A stretch of 64,000 nt of DNA, taken from contig OY725494.1 of the NCBI GenBank assembly GCA_963281255.1, positions 4,291,934 through 4,355,933 of the forward strand, given 5' to 3'. Both the position numbers and the translations under genes were made by a program. Below are positions 1-10,630 of the stretch, piece after piece. Position 1 is the first letter of the stretch; each line of letters starts with the position of its first letter. The stretch is from Aphrocallistes beatrix (Eukaryota > Porifera > Hexactinellida > Sceptrulophora > Aphrocallistidae). Under the pieces are notes generated by a model that was not told the DNA's origin, made no database searches, and saw only the letters and a list, made by a program, of their open reading frames with translations.

Positions 1-168
1 ATACATATAGTAGAAAACTTGGAAATTACTTTCAATGGCACAGTTTATAATCTAAAAAAAAACTGAACTTTTAATGTAGGTACATTTGATACTGCCCTCT
101 GTATATATATACCACAAGATATTTCAAATATTAAAATACAATTGCATTACAAACCACAATTAAGAACT

Positions 169-1545
169 ATGATGTCTAAAATGGAAAAAATCAATTTATT
201 TTCTAGAGAAGAGAAAAAATATGTCCCAAAAAACTGGACTGAAATAGCTCAAGTGTTAAGCACGCCCAACCTCTATACGGAGGGAAATAAGCCAATGAAA
301 ATGCTGAAGAACTATCTCTTCATTCAAGAGAAAGATTACACCAATCCAGATTTCAAATTCAGGTGTGAGACTGAATATTTGGCAAGAGAGAACTTGGATT
401 GGTGGCAGAGAATAAACGGTAATGACGAACAATCGAGTTTCGTATGCTTTAAAGATGGAAAAATGGAATTGAACATTCCAATGCTGTTTGAAACTAAAGA
501 AAAAGATCAAACTCTCTGGAAACAGTGCCAATCCAAACTTCAACAATCTCAACCCTACTCAGCAGATGCGAATAAGAAGGGAGAGTTAGGAGAGCAGTTC
601 AGAGGTGTAATCAACCGTTACACGAAATGTCTCAGCAAGAGAAAGTCTGACTTGTTGGATAAAGCGTTTGGACATAAACAACAACAAGAAGTCCCGGATA
701 GGAATGTTGTATTCAATTATCCGACAACCAATGATCTGTCTGCAATTAACACTGATACTCCGGCACATCAAGATATTGAAGAAATGGAGACTGATGTAAA
801 AATTCAAGAGACACAAATCGCAACCTTGGTTCTAACTCCAGTTGAGCAGTTTGGCAACATCACAACCTCCAACCTTATTGATAAAGTCAAACTAGCTGAA
901 TACAAGAGAAGCCATTCCTACTTCAATTGGGAAATCATTTTTGAAAATTTAAACAAGGTGAACAGTCCTGAGAATGAGAAGAGAAATCTGATGCACTCGC
1001 TACTGAATGAGTGGTTTGTAAATGAAAACGAAGATTTATTCGTGAGTTATGACCTAAACTGCATTCCTGCCGAGGAGGTTATGTGGTGGGAGAGTAGAAT
1101 TCAAGAAAATTGGTCCAGATTCGCACAATTGGAGAAAGGAGTACTGATAATCAGCATTCCTAAACTGTTCACAGAGTCAAGAGGAGAGAAAGGGGAGGTG
1201 AGGGAGAAACTGAAAGGTGCATTAGAACAAGAGAATCGGACCAACGATTCTTCCATTCAAACTCATCTGACCAGATATGTCAAGAAGTTAAGCAAGAGAA
1301 AGAACGACTTTATCAATGCAATCATACTCAATAACAAATTTCACACAGAACAACAGACGAATGTACCTAACTTTGAATCGTACTTTTCAATGGAGAATTT
1401 ACAGACTAGCTTCATGGCTCAGGGAGAGCAAATGGTCTATCAACATCAACAGTACGCACCTGATACGAGTGGAAAGTCAGATCAAATGGAAATTGGAGCT
1501 GTCGACATGGAATGGACAAACTCTTCTGCAGAAATATCTAATTAG
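169..1545 (+). CDS. Family N protein, two-domain form (function unknown)
   Basis: Intronless reading frame of 458 residues from the ATG at 169; the frame is open further upstream, but only a TTG precedes that ATG. I do not recognise the family. The protein holds two copies of one domain of about 140 residues. Copy 1 is roughly residues 20-175 and copy 2 roughly 240-400. Each has an aromatic N-terminal helix (FNW in copy 2), an NEWF-like segment, an IPxLF strand (NIPMLF, SIPKLF) and a basic C-terminal signature (LSKRKSD, LSKRKND). The tail is Gln/Met-rich and acidic. The same domain occurs once in the minus-strand genes at 59584-60306 and 63304-64000. The conserved SKRK end and absence of signal peptide or membrane segment fit a nuclear or cytosolic protein, which is inference. 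A hAT-like terminus (CAGTGGTTCTCAAC) lies a few bases after the stop. Confidence is high for a real gene and nil for a function. Confidence 0.75.
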   Translation: MMSKMEKINLFSREEKKYVPKNWTEIAQVLSTPNLYTEGNKPMKMLKNYLFIQEKDYTNPDFKFRCETEYLARENLDWWQRINGNDEQSSFVCFKDGKMELNIPMLFETKEKDQTLWKQCQSKLQQSQPYSADANKKGELGEQFRGVINRYTKCLSKRKSDLLDKAFGHKQQQEVPDRNVVFNYPTTNDLSAINTDTPAHQDIEEMETDVKIQETQIATLVLTPVEQFGNITTSNLIDKVKLAEYKRSHSYFNWEIIFENLNKVNSPENEKRNLMHSLLNEWFVNENEDLFVSYDLNCIPAEEVMWWESRIQENWSRFAQLEKGVLIISIPKLFTESRGEKGEVREKLKGALEQENRTNDSSIQTHLTRYVKKLSKRKNDFINAIILNNKFHTEQQTNVPNFESYFSMENLQTSFMAQGEQMVYQHQQYAPDTSGKSDQMEIGAVDMEWTNSSAEISN

Positions 1546-2390
1546 TCCCTGGCAGTGGTTCTCAACAGTGGGCTTATCAAGCGAGAAGTGCTAGTTATGC
1601 CTCAGGATTTGATTAATTTTTGGTTGTATAACATTATGTGATGTATATACTTATCATTGTATTTACTTTATGTGTGTGCTGATAAATAATGAAAATGAAT
1701 TTAACAATATTATTTTTTGGGTATATAAAGTAGACTAATGGGGGTAACTCTGACATCTTTCCGATATCTTCAGAAACCTACGAGCAACCGAAGCATCGCT
1801 ACTGTAAAATATAATACTATAATATCATGGTTTAGTAAGGTTTACTACTCATGTCTGTAACAATATACCTTACCTCGGTTGGCAAAACACTGAACAGTTC
1901 GAATACAAATAATAAAAGCTTTATGGCCTTCCTATAGAATTATTAAAATTGAGAGATACCGATTTGAGTGGAAATTGTAGAATAAATACTATCGAATTGA
2001 AAGATCAGGATATTACCTAAATCAAGCAGATGTCTGTTGGTAGCCAAAGTAATTTCCCATTAGGTATTCCCACTACCAAAATTACTAAGGTTTTTGAGCA
2101 TTCAACAAGAAGATATGCGTAATGTTATGAAGCAATAAATTATTGCTTTTCTCGTAGTTTCATTATAATATAAGATAATCGATATTCTATAGTAATAAAG
2201 ATTTTACAGTATTTTACAAAATGAACAGTTAATCCCCATAATATACTGGAAACTCCGTATTTCACCAAAATTAAGTCATCGATATTGAGTATAATGCACC
2301 ATAATGAATATATCATTACTTAAGTATTGTCTAATTCCTAACTCAATCGGGAGATTTTTTAAAATTTTAGTTTTTGATTAGAGAAAGGAA
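1546..2390. other. Intergenic, little recognisable
   Basis: AT-rich sequence without a supportable gene. It starts with a possible hAT-type transposon end (CAGTGGTTCTCAAC, about 1553-1566) immediately after the upstream stop. I see no partner terminus. The rest shows no repeat structure I can name. Confidence 0.4.
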
Positions 2391-2394
2391 TATT

Positions 2395-3255
2395 GTAGTA
2401 GGAGGAGAAGAAATGTTGTAAATGGAATTAAAGGTGCATTTGAGTAAAACAGTTGACTAAACAATTCTTCTCTCCAAACCAACTGACCAGATAAGTCAAG
2501 AAGTTGAGCAATAGAAAAAATGTCGGTCGATAGACTGATAGTGCAGCTCCATTAAGTGACTCATAGAGCATTTGCAAATATACAGCCTTAATTGATTTTT
2601 TCATCTCAGCCAAACAAATTTCAAGTTTAGAGTGTTATTCCAACTTGTTTATGTGCGTTGAGAGGTCTATTCTAATTGACCAATTATATTAAATTCTGCT
2701 GTTTGATTAAAACCAAAAGCAAATTTTATTGGTTATTACATTTGTCACATTTTGAGACAAGGTGTGAAAATATGAATAATCCTTACATTAGGCTAGAGAG
2801 TGATTCTAACTTGTATATGTTCATTGAGTTAGGTATAATCCCTATTAACCAATAAAATCAAAGCCAACTGTAATGTTAAATTCTTGGATTCTGATTGGCT
2901 AATATTTTTTGACACCTTTTGTGGAAAGGTGTGAAAATATTTCATAATTTGGACTTCCACCATATAAGGAATAAATGGGCCAAATTTTGTGCAATTTGGT
3001 TCATTAGAATTTCCAGGAGCGAGCAGACTGACGTACAGACGTTAGACACCGATCATGACATAAGGCATCTCTATGCTAGGAGCTGTACTAAAAATAAATA
3101 TGTACTAAAAATAAATTTATCAATGCATTAATACTCAAGAACAGTAGACTAATGTGTCTCACTTTAACATTGTGCCATTCTACCCAATGGACAATCTAGC
3201 AGTATGAAATGGATATATCAAATGAAATGGAGCTGTTGATATGGAATGGATTATC
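2395..3255 (+). pseudogene. Decayed family N copy, split by a repeat
   Basis: About 2395-2520 aligns at DNA level with 1185-1310 of the intact gene at 169-1545, including AAAGGTGCATTxGA, CTGACCAGATAxGTCAAGAA and the LSKRK segment, but with in-frame stops. About 3105-3255 resumes the match: TTTATCAATGCA then ATACTCAA, and later the segment equivalent to EIGAVDMEW. Between the two halves sits a different interspersed repeat, also found near 54.8 and 55.3 kb. This is a dead tandem copy of the C-terminal half, interrupted by a later insertion. Its 5' half is not detectable. Confidence 0.65.
2630..3085. repeat. Interspersed repeat R1 (copy 1)
   Basis: Shares with 54765-55100 and 55235-55550 a series of blocks in the same order: TAGGTATAATCCCTATTA, GACACCTTTTGT, AAGGTGTGAAxATxTT, CCACCATATAAGGAATA, TTTGGTGCAATTTGGT and GAGCGAGCAxACxGACGT. 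It lies inside the family N pseudogene. No transposase or clear terminal inverted repeat is visible. It could be a SINE or a non-autonomous DNA element. Confidence 0.6.
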
Positions 3256-4220
3256 CACGAAGAATGTGCACAGTAATAGATAGTATCAGACATTTAATAG
3301 TTCTGTTCAAATTGATACCTGATAGCCCAGTGCTGTTCTAAATTAAACTCACCTCTTAGAAGACTCAAATTACAAGTAGAAAGCAGAAATGTCTAATCGT
3401 AGAATTTATCGAATTTCTACTCTTTAAGTAGTCAAAAGCTGAAAATTTTTCGTTTAATTTTAAGTTTACCGTATTTACAAAGCATAAATTTACCTTTCAT
3501 TTTAGTTCTTTTTTATCTTTCACGTTGCACAGAAGAGAATAGTACTGTATAATTATCACTAATGAAATAGCAATATTATGCAGCATCGAGGCTATGTATA
3601 ATAATTAGTTACGGACTTTACCATACATTTAGGCTAGACAGATAATAATCTTTGGTTTAGCACTACTGCAACAATATTGAACAATTTCAATGAAAGCAAT
3701 ACGAATAATATCTATTCAGTACTGCATTGAATTGGATAACAATCTCTTGCGCTACTATCAAAATAATGCTTGAGAAGAGTTACGTATATTAGTTCGGTAT
3801 ACACCCGCAAAAAAAGTATCTACAAAAAGCGAGCAGATATCTTGCACTATCATAGCCGTAAACTTGTTCAAAGAGAGAGGCACTCCCCCACAAACACTTT
3901 TTCAGAAGAATATATAGTTTTACTCATATACCATCTTTTATTCTAATCTTGGTGAAACAGATGCTTCATATCGTGAAAAAAAATACCATCAAGGTAATTT
4001 TTTTTGTGACAACAAGTAGCAGTAGATCGAAATTTGAACGTCTAATATTTTTAAAAAATGTGGAGAGGGAAACCCCCCACAAGACTCCCACAAGTGATTA
4101 AGGTGTAGTCACAAGTGATTCGCTTCGGAGACCTTCAAGAACAATCTCCTTAAAAGGACCACTCAAGTACCACAGTATTAATCCGTATAAGGAAGTAGAT
4201 ATGCACATGGGCGGCTGAGC
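3256..4220. other. Intergenic, nothing recognised
   Basis: AT-rich DNA with no coding region, repeat or RNA gene that I can support. Confidence 0.4.
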
Positions 4221-4612
4221 CCCCTGTACCCTTGTACCCCTTGTACCATTGTACCCTTGTACCCACTGTACCCCCTGTACTCCTGTACCCCTGTACCTCT
4301 GCACCCACTGTACCCCCTCTGTACTCCTGTACCCCTGAACTCCCTGTACCACCTGTACCCCCTGTACCCCCTGTACTCCTGTACCCCCTGTACCCCCTGT
4401 ACCCCCTGTACCCCCTGTACCCCCTGTACCCCCTGTACTTTTGCACCCACTGTACCCCCTCTGTACTCCTGTACCCCTGTACCTCTGCACCCACTGTACC
4501 CCCTGTACCACCTGTACCCCTGTACTCCCTGTACCCCATGTACCCCTTGCATCCCCTGTACCCTCTGTACCCCATGTACCCCTGTGCCTCCTGCACCCCC
4601 TGCATCCCCTCT
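4221..4612. repeat. GTACCCCCT minisatellite
   Basis: About 390 bp of imperfect 8-9 bp units (TGTACCCCC and variants TGTACTCCT, TGTACCTCTGCA), most uniform at about 4371-4440. Because the main unit is 9 bp, several frames on both strands stay open, giving spurious Tyr-Arg-Gly or Cys-Thr-Pro polymers. A higher-order unit of about 150 bp is visible: the segment around 4290-4340 recurs near 4445-4490. Confidence 0.9.
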
Positions 4613-4751
4613 CGCCCAACTCTCGCACACCCCCTGCTCAGGGAGCTGGCTAACCCATGGATACAAGTACTAATTCAGAGATAATGACTTGTGTTGGTAA
4701 ATCACAACACAGCTCTATAGCAAAATCTCCCATGGATCAGTCAGTATTCAT

Positions 4752-5258
4752 ACATTAATTGGGGACGTTGCATTAGATCGATTTCTTTAGTTGTCGATAG
4801 ATCGACTCTACTTCTAAGGAGGTTGTCGATAGATCGACTCTGTCGCGATCGATTGTTTGTGGTTTTTGAATCGAATTTAATTTGTTATGTTGTCGATTGA
4901 TCGACTCCATTTTAAGGCAAGATATCTGTAAGAATACAAGGAAAGTATGCACTTTTTGTTTTGTTTATTGCGAAAAATAAAAGTAGCATTTCTTTCTGAA
5001 AGGGGGTTTCGAGAGGCATTTCAGATGAGTAATGGCAATCAAATGACTGGCCGTTTTAGGATTTTTGGCGTGATGATTTGAGTATCAATCTTTCAGTTAG
5101 AAGAATGAGGCATTTTGCCCCAATCTTCTTAGAAATAAATTCGATCTATCGACAACCTCCCTAGAAATGGAGTCGATCTATCGATAATTGTTCATTTTCG
5201 ATCTATAGGCAACTAAAGAATTCGATATAATGCAGGCGCCCCCATTAATTAATGGTGC
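4752..5258. mobile_element. Inverted-repeat element with GGGGGCGC-type ends
   Basis: The left arm carries GGGGACGTTGCATTAGATCG, then TTTCTTTAGTTG and two copies of GTCGATAGATCGACTC. The right arm near 5135-5250 carries the reverse complements (TCGATCTATCGACAACCTCC, CAACTAAAGAATTCGATATA, then ATGCAGGCGCCCCC), flanked on both sides by ATTAAT. The ends resemble those of the elements in the NHL introns at 36373 and 38681. No coding capacity, so non-autonomous. Confidence 0.7.
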
Positions 5259-5516
5259 ACTCTATACTTATGTATATAAGCATGCATCAAAGTACCATTG
5301 GTTAAGTGTATATAATGTTTTGGATCATATTCTTCGTTCTTATTCGTTCCTTCGTCATACTTCCATAGTCCGTACTACAACATAGAGAAGCCAGTGGTTC
5401 AATGTGGTTCAATTTGAAGTTGAACAAAATTGTACTTGAACCATGCATGTGTGTAGTAAAAACACGGATGGTAAGTTTCAAGTAACAATCCAAACTGATT
5501 TATGAATTGGAATACG

Positions 5517-5683
5517 TACAGTGGAATTCGCTTATTAGCAACTCGAGTTTTGCTTACAAAAAGGTTGCTAATAAGCGAAGTTGCTATTAGGGGAACAGAA
5601 TTAATACAAAATCTATACACTTGGGACCTGAAAATTGGTTGTGAATAGAGCAATGTTGCTAATAAGCGAACTCAACTGTATAA
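5517..5683. mobile_element. MITE, pogo/Tigger-like ends
   Basis: Terminal inverted repeats: ACAGTGGAATTCGCTTATTA at the left and the complement of TAATAAGCGAACTCAACTGT at the right, flanked by TA. The internal part repeats GTTGCTAATAAGCGAA. About 165 bp and no coding capacity. Confidence 0.75.
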
Positions 5684-5788
5684 GCGGTGGCATACCAAGG
5701 ATAATTAAACTCGTTGGCACTCGGGGCGAGTTCTTAGTGCTGCCCCTCTCCCTACTCAGATACCAGCTGCGTAGCAGAATTATTGATT

Positions 5789-5959
5789 CAGGGCCGTAGC
5801 CACCGGGCCGGTTGGTCCGTTTCAACCGGACCACTTCACACCTGGTGACTTCGGCCTTGTGATTGGTTGGGCACTACCCAGCTGGTTTAGGGGACGCAGT
5901 ATGCGCTACCGTGGCGTAAATGGGTGAAACCATAAAACGCCGCCCTCACTACGCCCCTG
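5789..5959. mobile_element. Short element with CAGGGsCGTAG ends (hAT-like)
   Basis: Begins CAGGGCCGTAGC and ends with the complement of CAGGGGCGTAG. It is GC-rich against its surroundings. The CAGGG start is typical of hAT non-autonomous elements, but I see no convincing 8-bp target duplication. Confidence 0.5.
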
Positions 5960-6184
5960 CACATAAGGAATGTTTGAATAGTCTCGAGTCTCGCTAGATT
6001 TCGAAGAAAAATAAATACGATTTAACAGAATATACATATATATAATTCAAAACATTATTTGACATATTAATTTAATAGAATAATATATCACATGTGGGTG
6101 TTAGTAAAAAATTATACAGATTGTAATAATTAATAAGCAAAGTATATAAAATCACTGTTCACAATCAGCTGATATGCATAGAGG

Positions 6185-9100
6185 TTAGGTCTGTACAGTG
6201 AACGGACTATTCATAACTTCCACTCCATGCCATAGGACACTAATCGTGTGTACTCCTGTCTCGAGCAAGTCGTAGGTGACAGCATAAGTAAAGTTTCCAT
6301 TGTGCTTGACAGAGATGAATTCTGCCGGGGTGAATCTCCCCGTCACGCCTACTTGAAGCATTCCCGACCCTCCGGCATCTCTCGCGTCCACCGTGAAACG
6401 TCCGTGCTTTTCTAACCCACCCACTTTGACTTTACTCGCATCGGGTGGACCCCGTGTGACCGTGATCAGGAAAGGGCTGCCATCGACGGGTTTATCCGAG
6501 AAGGTTACGTTGAGACTGTAAATGCCGGGAGAAGTGGGTGTGTAAGAAAACCTGTACACATCTTCCTGGTCCTCAGAGCAAGCAACCGGGGTTTCCGCCG
6601 GTCCTTCTATCGTCAGTCCGATCGACCCCTCCCCGGCCTGCTTGGTGACGATGAAGAACTCGCTATGCTCCCCTACTATCGCCTCCTCCAACCCAGGACC
6701 GTAAATCTTGAGAGAGGATTGGTCCGTACCGCACACTTCAATCGGCCACCCTTCAATCTCCTCCCCTTCCAACAGAATCGAAACCAAATACGCCGCACAG
6801 TCGGGCAGCTGATAGCGGTACTTGTAGACGCCAGCAGACACCTTATCTCGAAAGAAACGAACCACGGAACTTGTCTTCTTGCTGACTATCTTTATCGCAG
6901 CCTCATCGCTCCCAGTTTCCGTGCAATCAACAGTAAAATGGGTTTGAAGCTTAGCAGGCACGTTCGTCTGAATCCCTGGTCCATCAATTTTAATGGCAGC
7001 GGGATCAATCACTCGTATCAAGTACGGATCCAGAGAGGCACCGCCGAATTCCACTTGCAGGCTGTAGAGGCCTGGGTGTTGAGGCGTGTACGTTATTCGG
7101 TAGTGAGTATCGCTTTGCGGGACAAGAGTTGCAATTACCTTTGATTTCGATCGGTTTTCGGTCATGAAAACATTCACTTTCCCTGGCCCGGCTTTCGCTG
7201 TTTTGACATCGATAACGTTCCCACGATTCACAACCCCCAACTTAAGACCTTTCCCGTCAACAGTGACGTCACTCGGATTTATGACAGGGACCTGGAACGG
7301 AGATCCTCTCACCGGCACGCCATACATGGAAATGTTAACATTGTACACGCCGGTTTGGTCTGGGACGTAGAACCCGGATAGAGTGGATGCATCGAGGCTA
7401 TCGAATGGGACAGCTGTGACTGATCCGTTGGGGGCTTCGGTGCTGCATTTTATCTCACAACGCCCCGACTTCTCCACGTCTAAGTAGATCAGAGACCGCT
7501 CCCCCACCAAACTCGGCTCCCCGGAGAGTCCAGGCCCGCTGGCCACAGCCTTGGAAGAGTCGACGACAGCCGCGATAAACGGACTCCCCGGGACGTCTTG
7601 CTGGTCGAACTGGATGATGATCTTGTACGCGCCCGGGTCGACAGGGAAATAGAGCACATCGCACGACCCGTCTCCGTGATCCTCGTAGTTGGCATCGCAT
7701 TTGGAAGGCCCCTCAATCGCCATGTCAATGCTCCCGTGGCCCGCCTCCCGTGTGTCGATCGTGAAGGTGAGCGACGCGCCAGCGTTCCCTCCACCCAAGC
7801 CCTCCCCGTACACCCGCACGAGTCTGAAGTCTCCGGTAGAGTCCGAGACAGAGACAGAGAATGGACTGCCGACCACCGCGCATCCGTTGAAGGTAATCTC
7901 CGACACATACTTGCCTGCGACCGATGGAACATAGACAACATCGAATTTACCGTCGTCTAATTGGTTCACGTTGAGTTCGCTGTCGATGAGCGGTCCATTC
8001 GGACCGATCACCTCGATGGAGAGTTGTCCCTCCAGGTCGCCGGTGTCCACGGTGAAGGGGCAAGGGTGCTGGAGGAAGAGATGCTCCGACTCCAGCCCAG
8101 GGCCGTAGGCCTTCACGGGGTAGCTCTCCTGCGGCTCGTTCCCATTCTCGCAGGGCAGCACGTTCACGGTGATCTTGGAGGGAGAGAGGTCGCTGCTCTC
8201 AGATTCGATGTTAACTCGGTGCGCGCCGGGTTCGTTCGGCTGGAAGCTGCAGGTGAGCAGTCCCTTCTCTGAGTCGGGGGTCACGCACACGTCGAGTCGG
8301 TTCCCCGAGGGGCCTGAGAGGTAGACCTTGAGGGGCCGCTGGGGGCTAGGGGCGGCGGGCTGGATGTAGAACTCTCCGACTTTTCCGACCACGACCCCCT
8401 CTTCCACGCCCGGGCCGTACACCTGGATCCGCTCGGGTTCCGCTGCTCTTCCTCCGTTCTGCAGGTTGCTAGGCACGGCGCCGTTAGGAATGTGCTCTTG
8501 TGGCTGCGTCTCCAGGAACTCGGAGAGGTAGATCATCATGCTGCGTTCGTCCAGACGCGTGGCCGTTATGTCTTCGGGCGAGAGGAGCTTTGGAACGCCG
8601 AGGTAGTGGTTGGCAGCGTCTATGGCCTCCTTCAGATTCTGGAAGACGCTATCGTCTGGGAGTTTCTCGGCGTTAGGGAAGGATCCGGGAGCGAGAACAT
8701 CGCACAGAGCCCCGATTCGTCTCCCGTCCACCCAATCAGATGTGAGGTTCACGGGGGGCCCGACTGGGTGGTCCTGGAGCTTCGATTGGAGCCATTTTAG
8801 GAGCGCTTGCTTGGGGGTGAGCCCGCGGATGTTCCCCAGAACGCCGCCCGCCTTGAGGACCGCTTGGTTGATTTGGTAATGCTGGATGAGCGTCCAGATC
8901 AGGCCGAGCACCAGCTTAGAGTTCCCATCGACTATGTCGGCAGAGCCCACTCCGACCAATTTGATGTTCTCCTTCAAAATAAAGTCGAGAGCCTGTTGGA
9001 CGTTCTCCAACTTCTGGGGTCGCAATCTCGGTTTTTTGTTATAGCGCCCGATTTTCTTGTCCGTGAGTACCTCTACCAATTTTATAAGCCTAACTCCATC

Positions 9101-9235
9101 TTGTATATCTTCCGTCAAATCTAAGAACGCCATTTCCTCGCCTTTGAGCTGATCGTTACACCAGCGTTTGAAAGCTTTCTGCTGGACTGTCTTCCACTCA
9201 TCCGCATGCGCTTGCTCAGACTGCTGGAGAGCCAT
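6185..9235 (-). CDS. Filamin, short form (2 CH domains, 8 filamin repeats)
   Basis: Actin-crosslinking cytoskeletal protein of 1016 residues in one exon. CH1 is about residues 14-122 and CH2 about 138-244; together they form the actin-binding domain. Eight immunoglobulin-like filamin repeats follow (about 270-1016), most opening with a Y/DGPGL-type motif and closing with GSPF-type strands. The last lacks the GPG but ends NSPFTV. Vertebrate filamins have 24 repeats and Dictyostelium filamin six, so this is a short form; I see no hinge. The start chosen (MALQQ, just before the CH1 helix) excludes an AT-rich stretch. In-frame ATGs at 9265 and 9313 exist, and a TTAG acceptor before 9265 could join an upstream exon. 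The coding region is visibly more GC-rich than the flanks. The absence of introns contrasts with the 22-exon semaphorin and suggests intron loss or a retrogene origin. Confidence 0.92.
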   Translation of the reverse strand: MALQQSEQAHADEWKTVQQKAFKRWCNDQLKGEEMAFLDLTEDIQDGVRLIKLVEVLTDKKIGRYNKKPRLRPQKLENVQQALDFILKENIKLVGVGSADIVDGNSKLVLGLIWTLIQHYQINQAVLKAGGVLGNIRGLTPKQALLKWLQSKLQDHPVGPPVNLTSDWVDGRRIGALCDVLAPGSFPNAEKLPDDSVFQNLKEAIDAANHYLGVPKLLSPEDITATRLDERSMMIYLSEFLETQPQEHIPNGAVPSNLQNGGRAAEPERIQVYGPGVEEGVVVGKVGEFYIQPAAPSPQRPLKVYLSGPSGNRLDVCVTPDSEKGLLTCSFQPNEPGAHRVNIESESSDLSPSKITVNVLPCENGNEPQESYPVKAYGPGLESEHLFLQHPCPFTVDTGDLEGQLSIEVIGPNGPLIDSELNVNQLDDGKFDVVYVPSVAGKYVSEITFNGCAVVGSPFSVSVSDSTGDFRLVRVYGEGLGGGNAGASLTFTIDTREAGHGSIDMAIEGPSKCDANYEDHGDGSCDVLYFPVDPGAYKIIIQFDQQDVPGSPFIAAVVDSSKAVASGPGLSGEPSLVGERSLIYLDVEKSGRCEIKCSTEAPNGSVTAVPFDSLDASTLSGFYVPDQTGVYNVNISMYGVPVRGSPFQVPVINPSDVTVDGKGLKLGVVNRGNVIDVKTAKAGPGKVNVFMTENRSKSKVIATLVPQSDTHYRITYTPQHPGLYSLQVEFGGASLDPYLIRVIDPAAIKIDGPGIQTNVPAKLQTHFTVDCTETGSDEAAIKIVSKKTSSVVRFFRDKVSAGVYKYRYQLPDCAAYLVSILLEGEEIEGWPIEVCGTDQSSLKIYGPGLEEAIVGEHSEFFIVTKQAGEGSIGLTIEGPAETPVACSEDQEDVYRFSYTPTSPGIYSLNVTFSDKPVDGSPFLITVTRGPPDASKVKVGGLEKHGRFTVDARDAGGSGMLQVGVTGRFTPAEFISVKHNGNFTYAVTYDLLETGVHTISVLWHGVEVMNSPFTVQT

Positions 9236-9313
9236 CGTACTCTTAGACTTGCGTTTGTGAAGCATGTTGCTAAGACAGTTGATAAGAATGTCAAAGTTAA
9301 TCGAATAATTCAA

Positions 9314-10030
9314 TAGTTCTAGTATTTAAGTATCACGCTATGTGAATATTAATCTTTGGTAGAAGTTTACTGTGTAGTGTCGAATTGAAGATAGTTAGGA
9401 TATATACATACAGAGTAGAACTAATCTAGTTACAGCACCATGGTGAATATGGAATTAGATTATTAATTATTGAAGGGAATTTGATAGACTTTTCGATTTT
9501 GCATACCAGGTGGCATTGTAAAAGAACCATAAAATGCATGTTTCATGTCTATTTCAAGGAAATGTTAGATTATCTGTGTAGAATGCTATCCTGGTTCCTT
9601 TCCTGAACTGAAATTCTGTCGATACAATGCAAATTCCTCTAACTTTAATTAAATACTTTGTGTTATTTTAAAACTTTGGTGGATTTGAGGAAAGTAATAC
9701 TTCTCCACAAGTAGGAATAATTTTATGCATTAGTAGAATTTGAACATTTTGAAAGGAAGAAATTCCCCAAACTAACATGCAGAAAGGATATCGCACTAGT
9801 TCTAAATTAATATATTCGAATCTTGAATGAAAACATCTGAATCAGAATTCTTGACTCCAAACAAGGGAATTTCTCATCGAGTCAAAATTAATGATGTCAA
9901 AGTATTCAGATGAAGTTTTGAATATTTAAAAGTTTTGATAAATCTCCACTCTTCTTCAGTAAGAAAGATATCAAATCCTCATAGAGGGAAATAAAGTGAA
10001 GGTGTTAAATGTCGGAATATGCTCTTACCT
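9314..10030. other. Intergenic upstream of filamin, nothing recognised
   Basis: AT-rich sequence containing the presumed filamin promoter on the minus strand. I see no clear core promoter element, repeat or gene. Confidence 0.4.
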
Positions 10031-10039
10031 ATATTAAGC

Positions 10040-10630
10040 TCTGAACTCTCACGATATCGTCGTGTCTCACATACATGCCAACCTGAGCCAGGATAAAAGC
10101 GGGACGAAGCGTTCAATTTGGTGGGACATGGCGGGACGCAATATAAATGTACTATACATAGAATACAAAAAAGCGGGACATAATAGGAAAATTTCATGTA
10201 AAAGCGGGACACTCGAGAAAATTAGCTCAATAGAAAAGTGAAAAACCCCGGGACGTCTCGCCAAAAACTGGAGAGTTGACAAGTATGGTCTCACGCTGTT
10301 AATGAGACCATTACACACTGTTATCTCGCGCTGTTCATAATACCAGGCCTCTCAACCAGTAATCTAACTAAATCGTGTAAAGAGATGCAGCAAATCGTGA
10401 GTTATGGTCAACTAGTTACGAACTCTGTATCGTGAGATAACAGTGTGTAATGGTCTCATATAACAGCGAAAATCGTGAGAACATACTTGCCAACTGTCCA
10501 GTTTTTGGCGGGACGTCCCGTTTTTTTCACTCTTCTATTGAGCTAATTTTCTCGAGTGTCCCGCTTTTATCATGGCTCAGGTTGGTATGTATGTGAGACA
10601 CACGACGAGATCGTGAGAGTTGAGAGGTCT
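10040..10630. mobile_element. Large composite palindrome of GGGACG elements
   Basis: Outer arms pair: CTCACGATATCGTCGTGTCT near 10049 with its near-complement near 10597, then CATACATGCCAACCTGAGCC at about 10069 with GGCTCAGGTTGGTATGTATG at about 10574. Inside are two versions of the GGGACG repeat (10070-10288 and 10491-10595) and a further inverted pair (ATGAGACCATTACACACTGT near 10303, complement near 10445). This is a foldback element or two inverted copies of one element. Confidence 0.65.

Noticed and set aside
4098-4684. Several overlapping frames of 140-180 codons on both strands encoding Tyr-Arg-Gly or Cys-Thr-Pro polymers
   Set aside because: They are by-products of a 9-bp tandem repeat that has no stop in those frames; no start context or conserved ends.
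6665-9124. Plus-strand and other-frame open frames inside the filamin gene
   Set aside because: Shadows of the GC-rich filamin coding sequence; none carries a recognisable domain.
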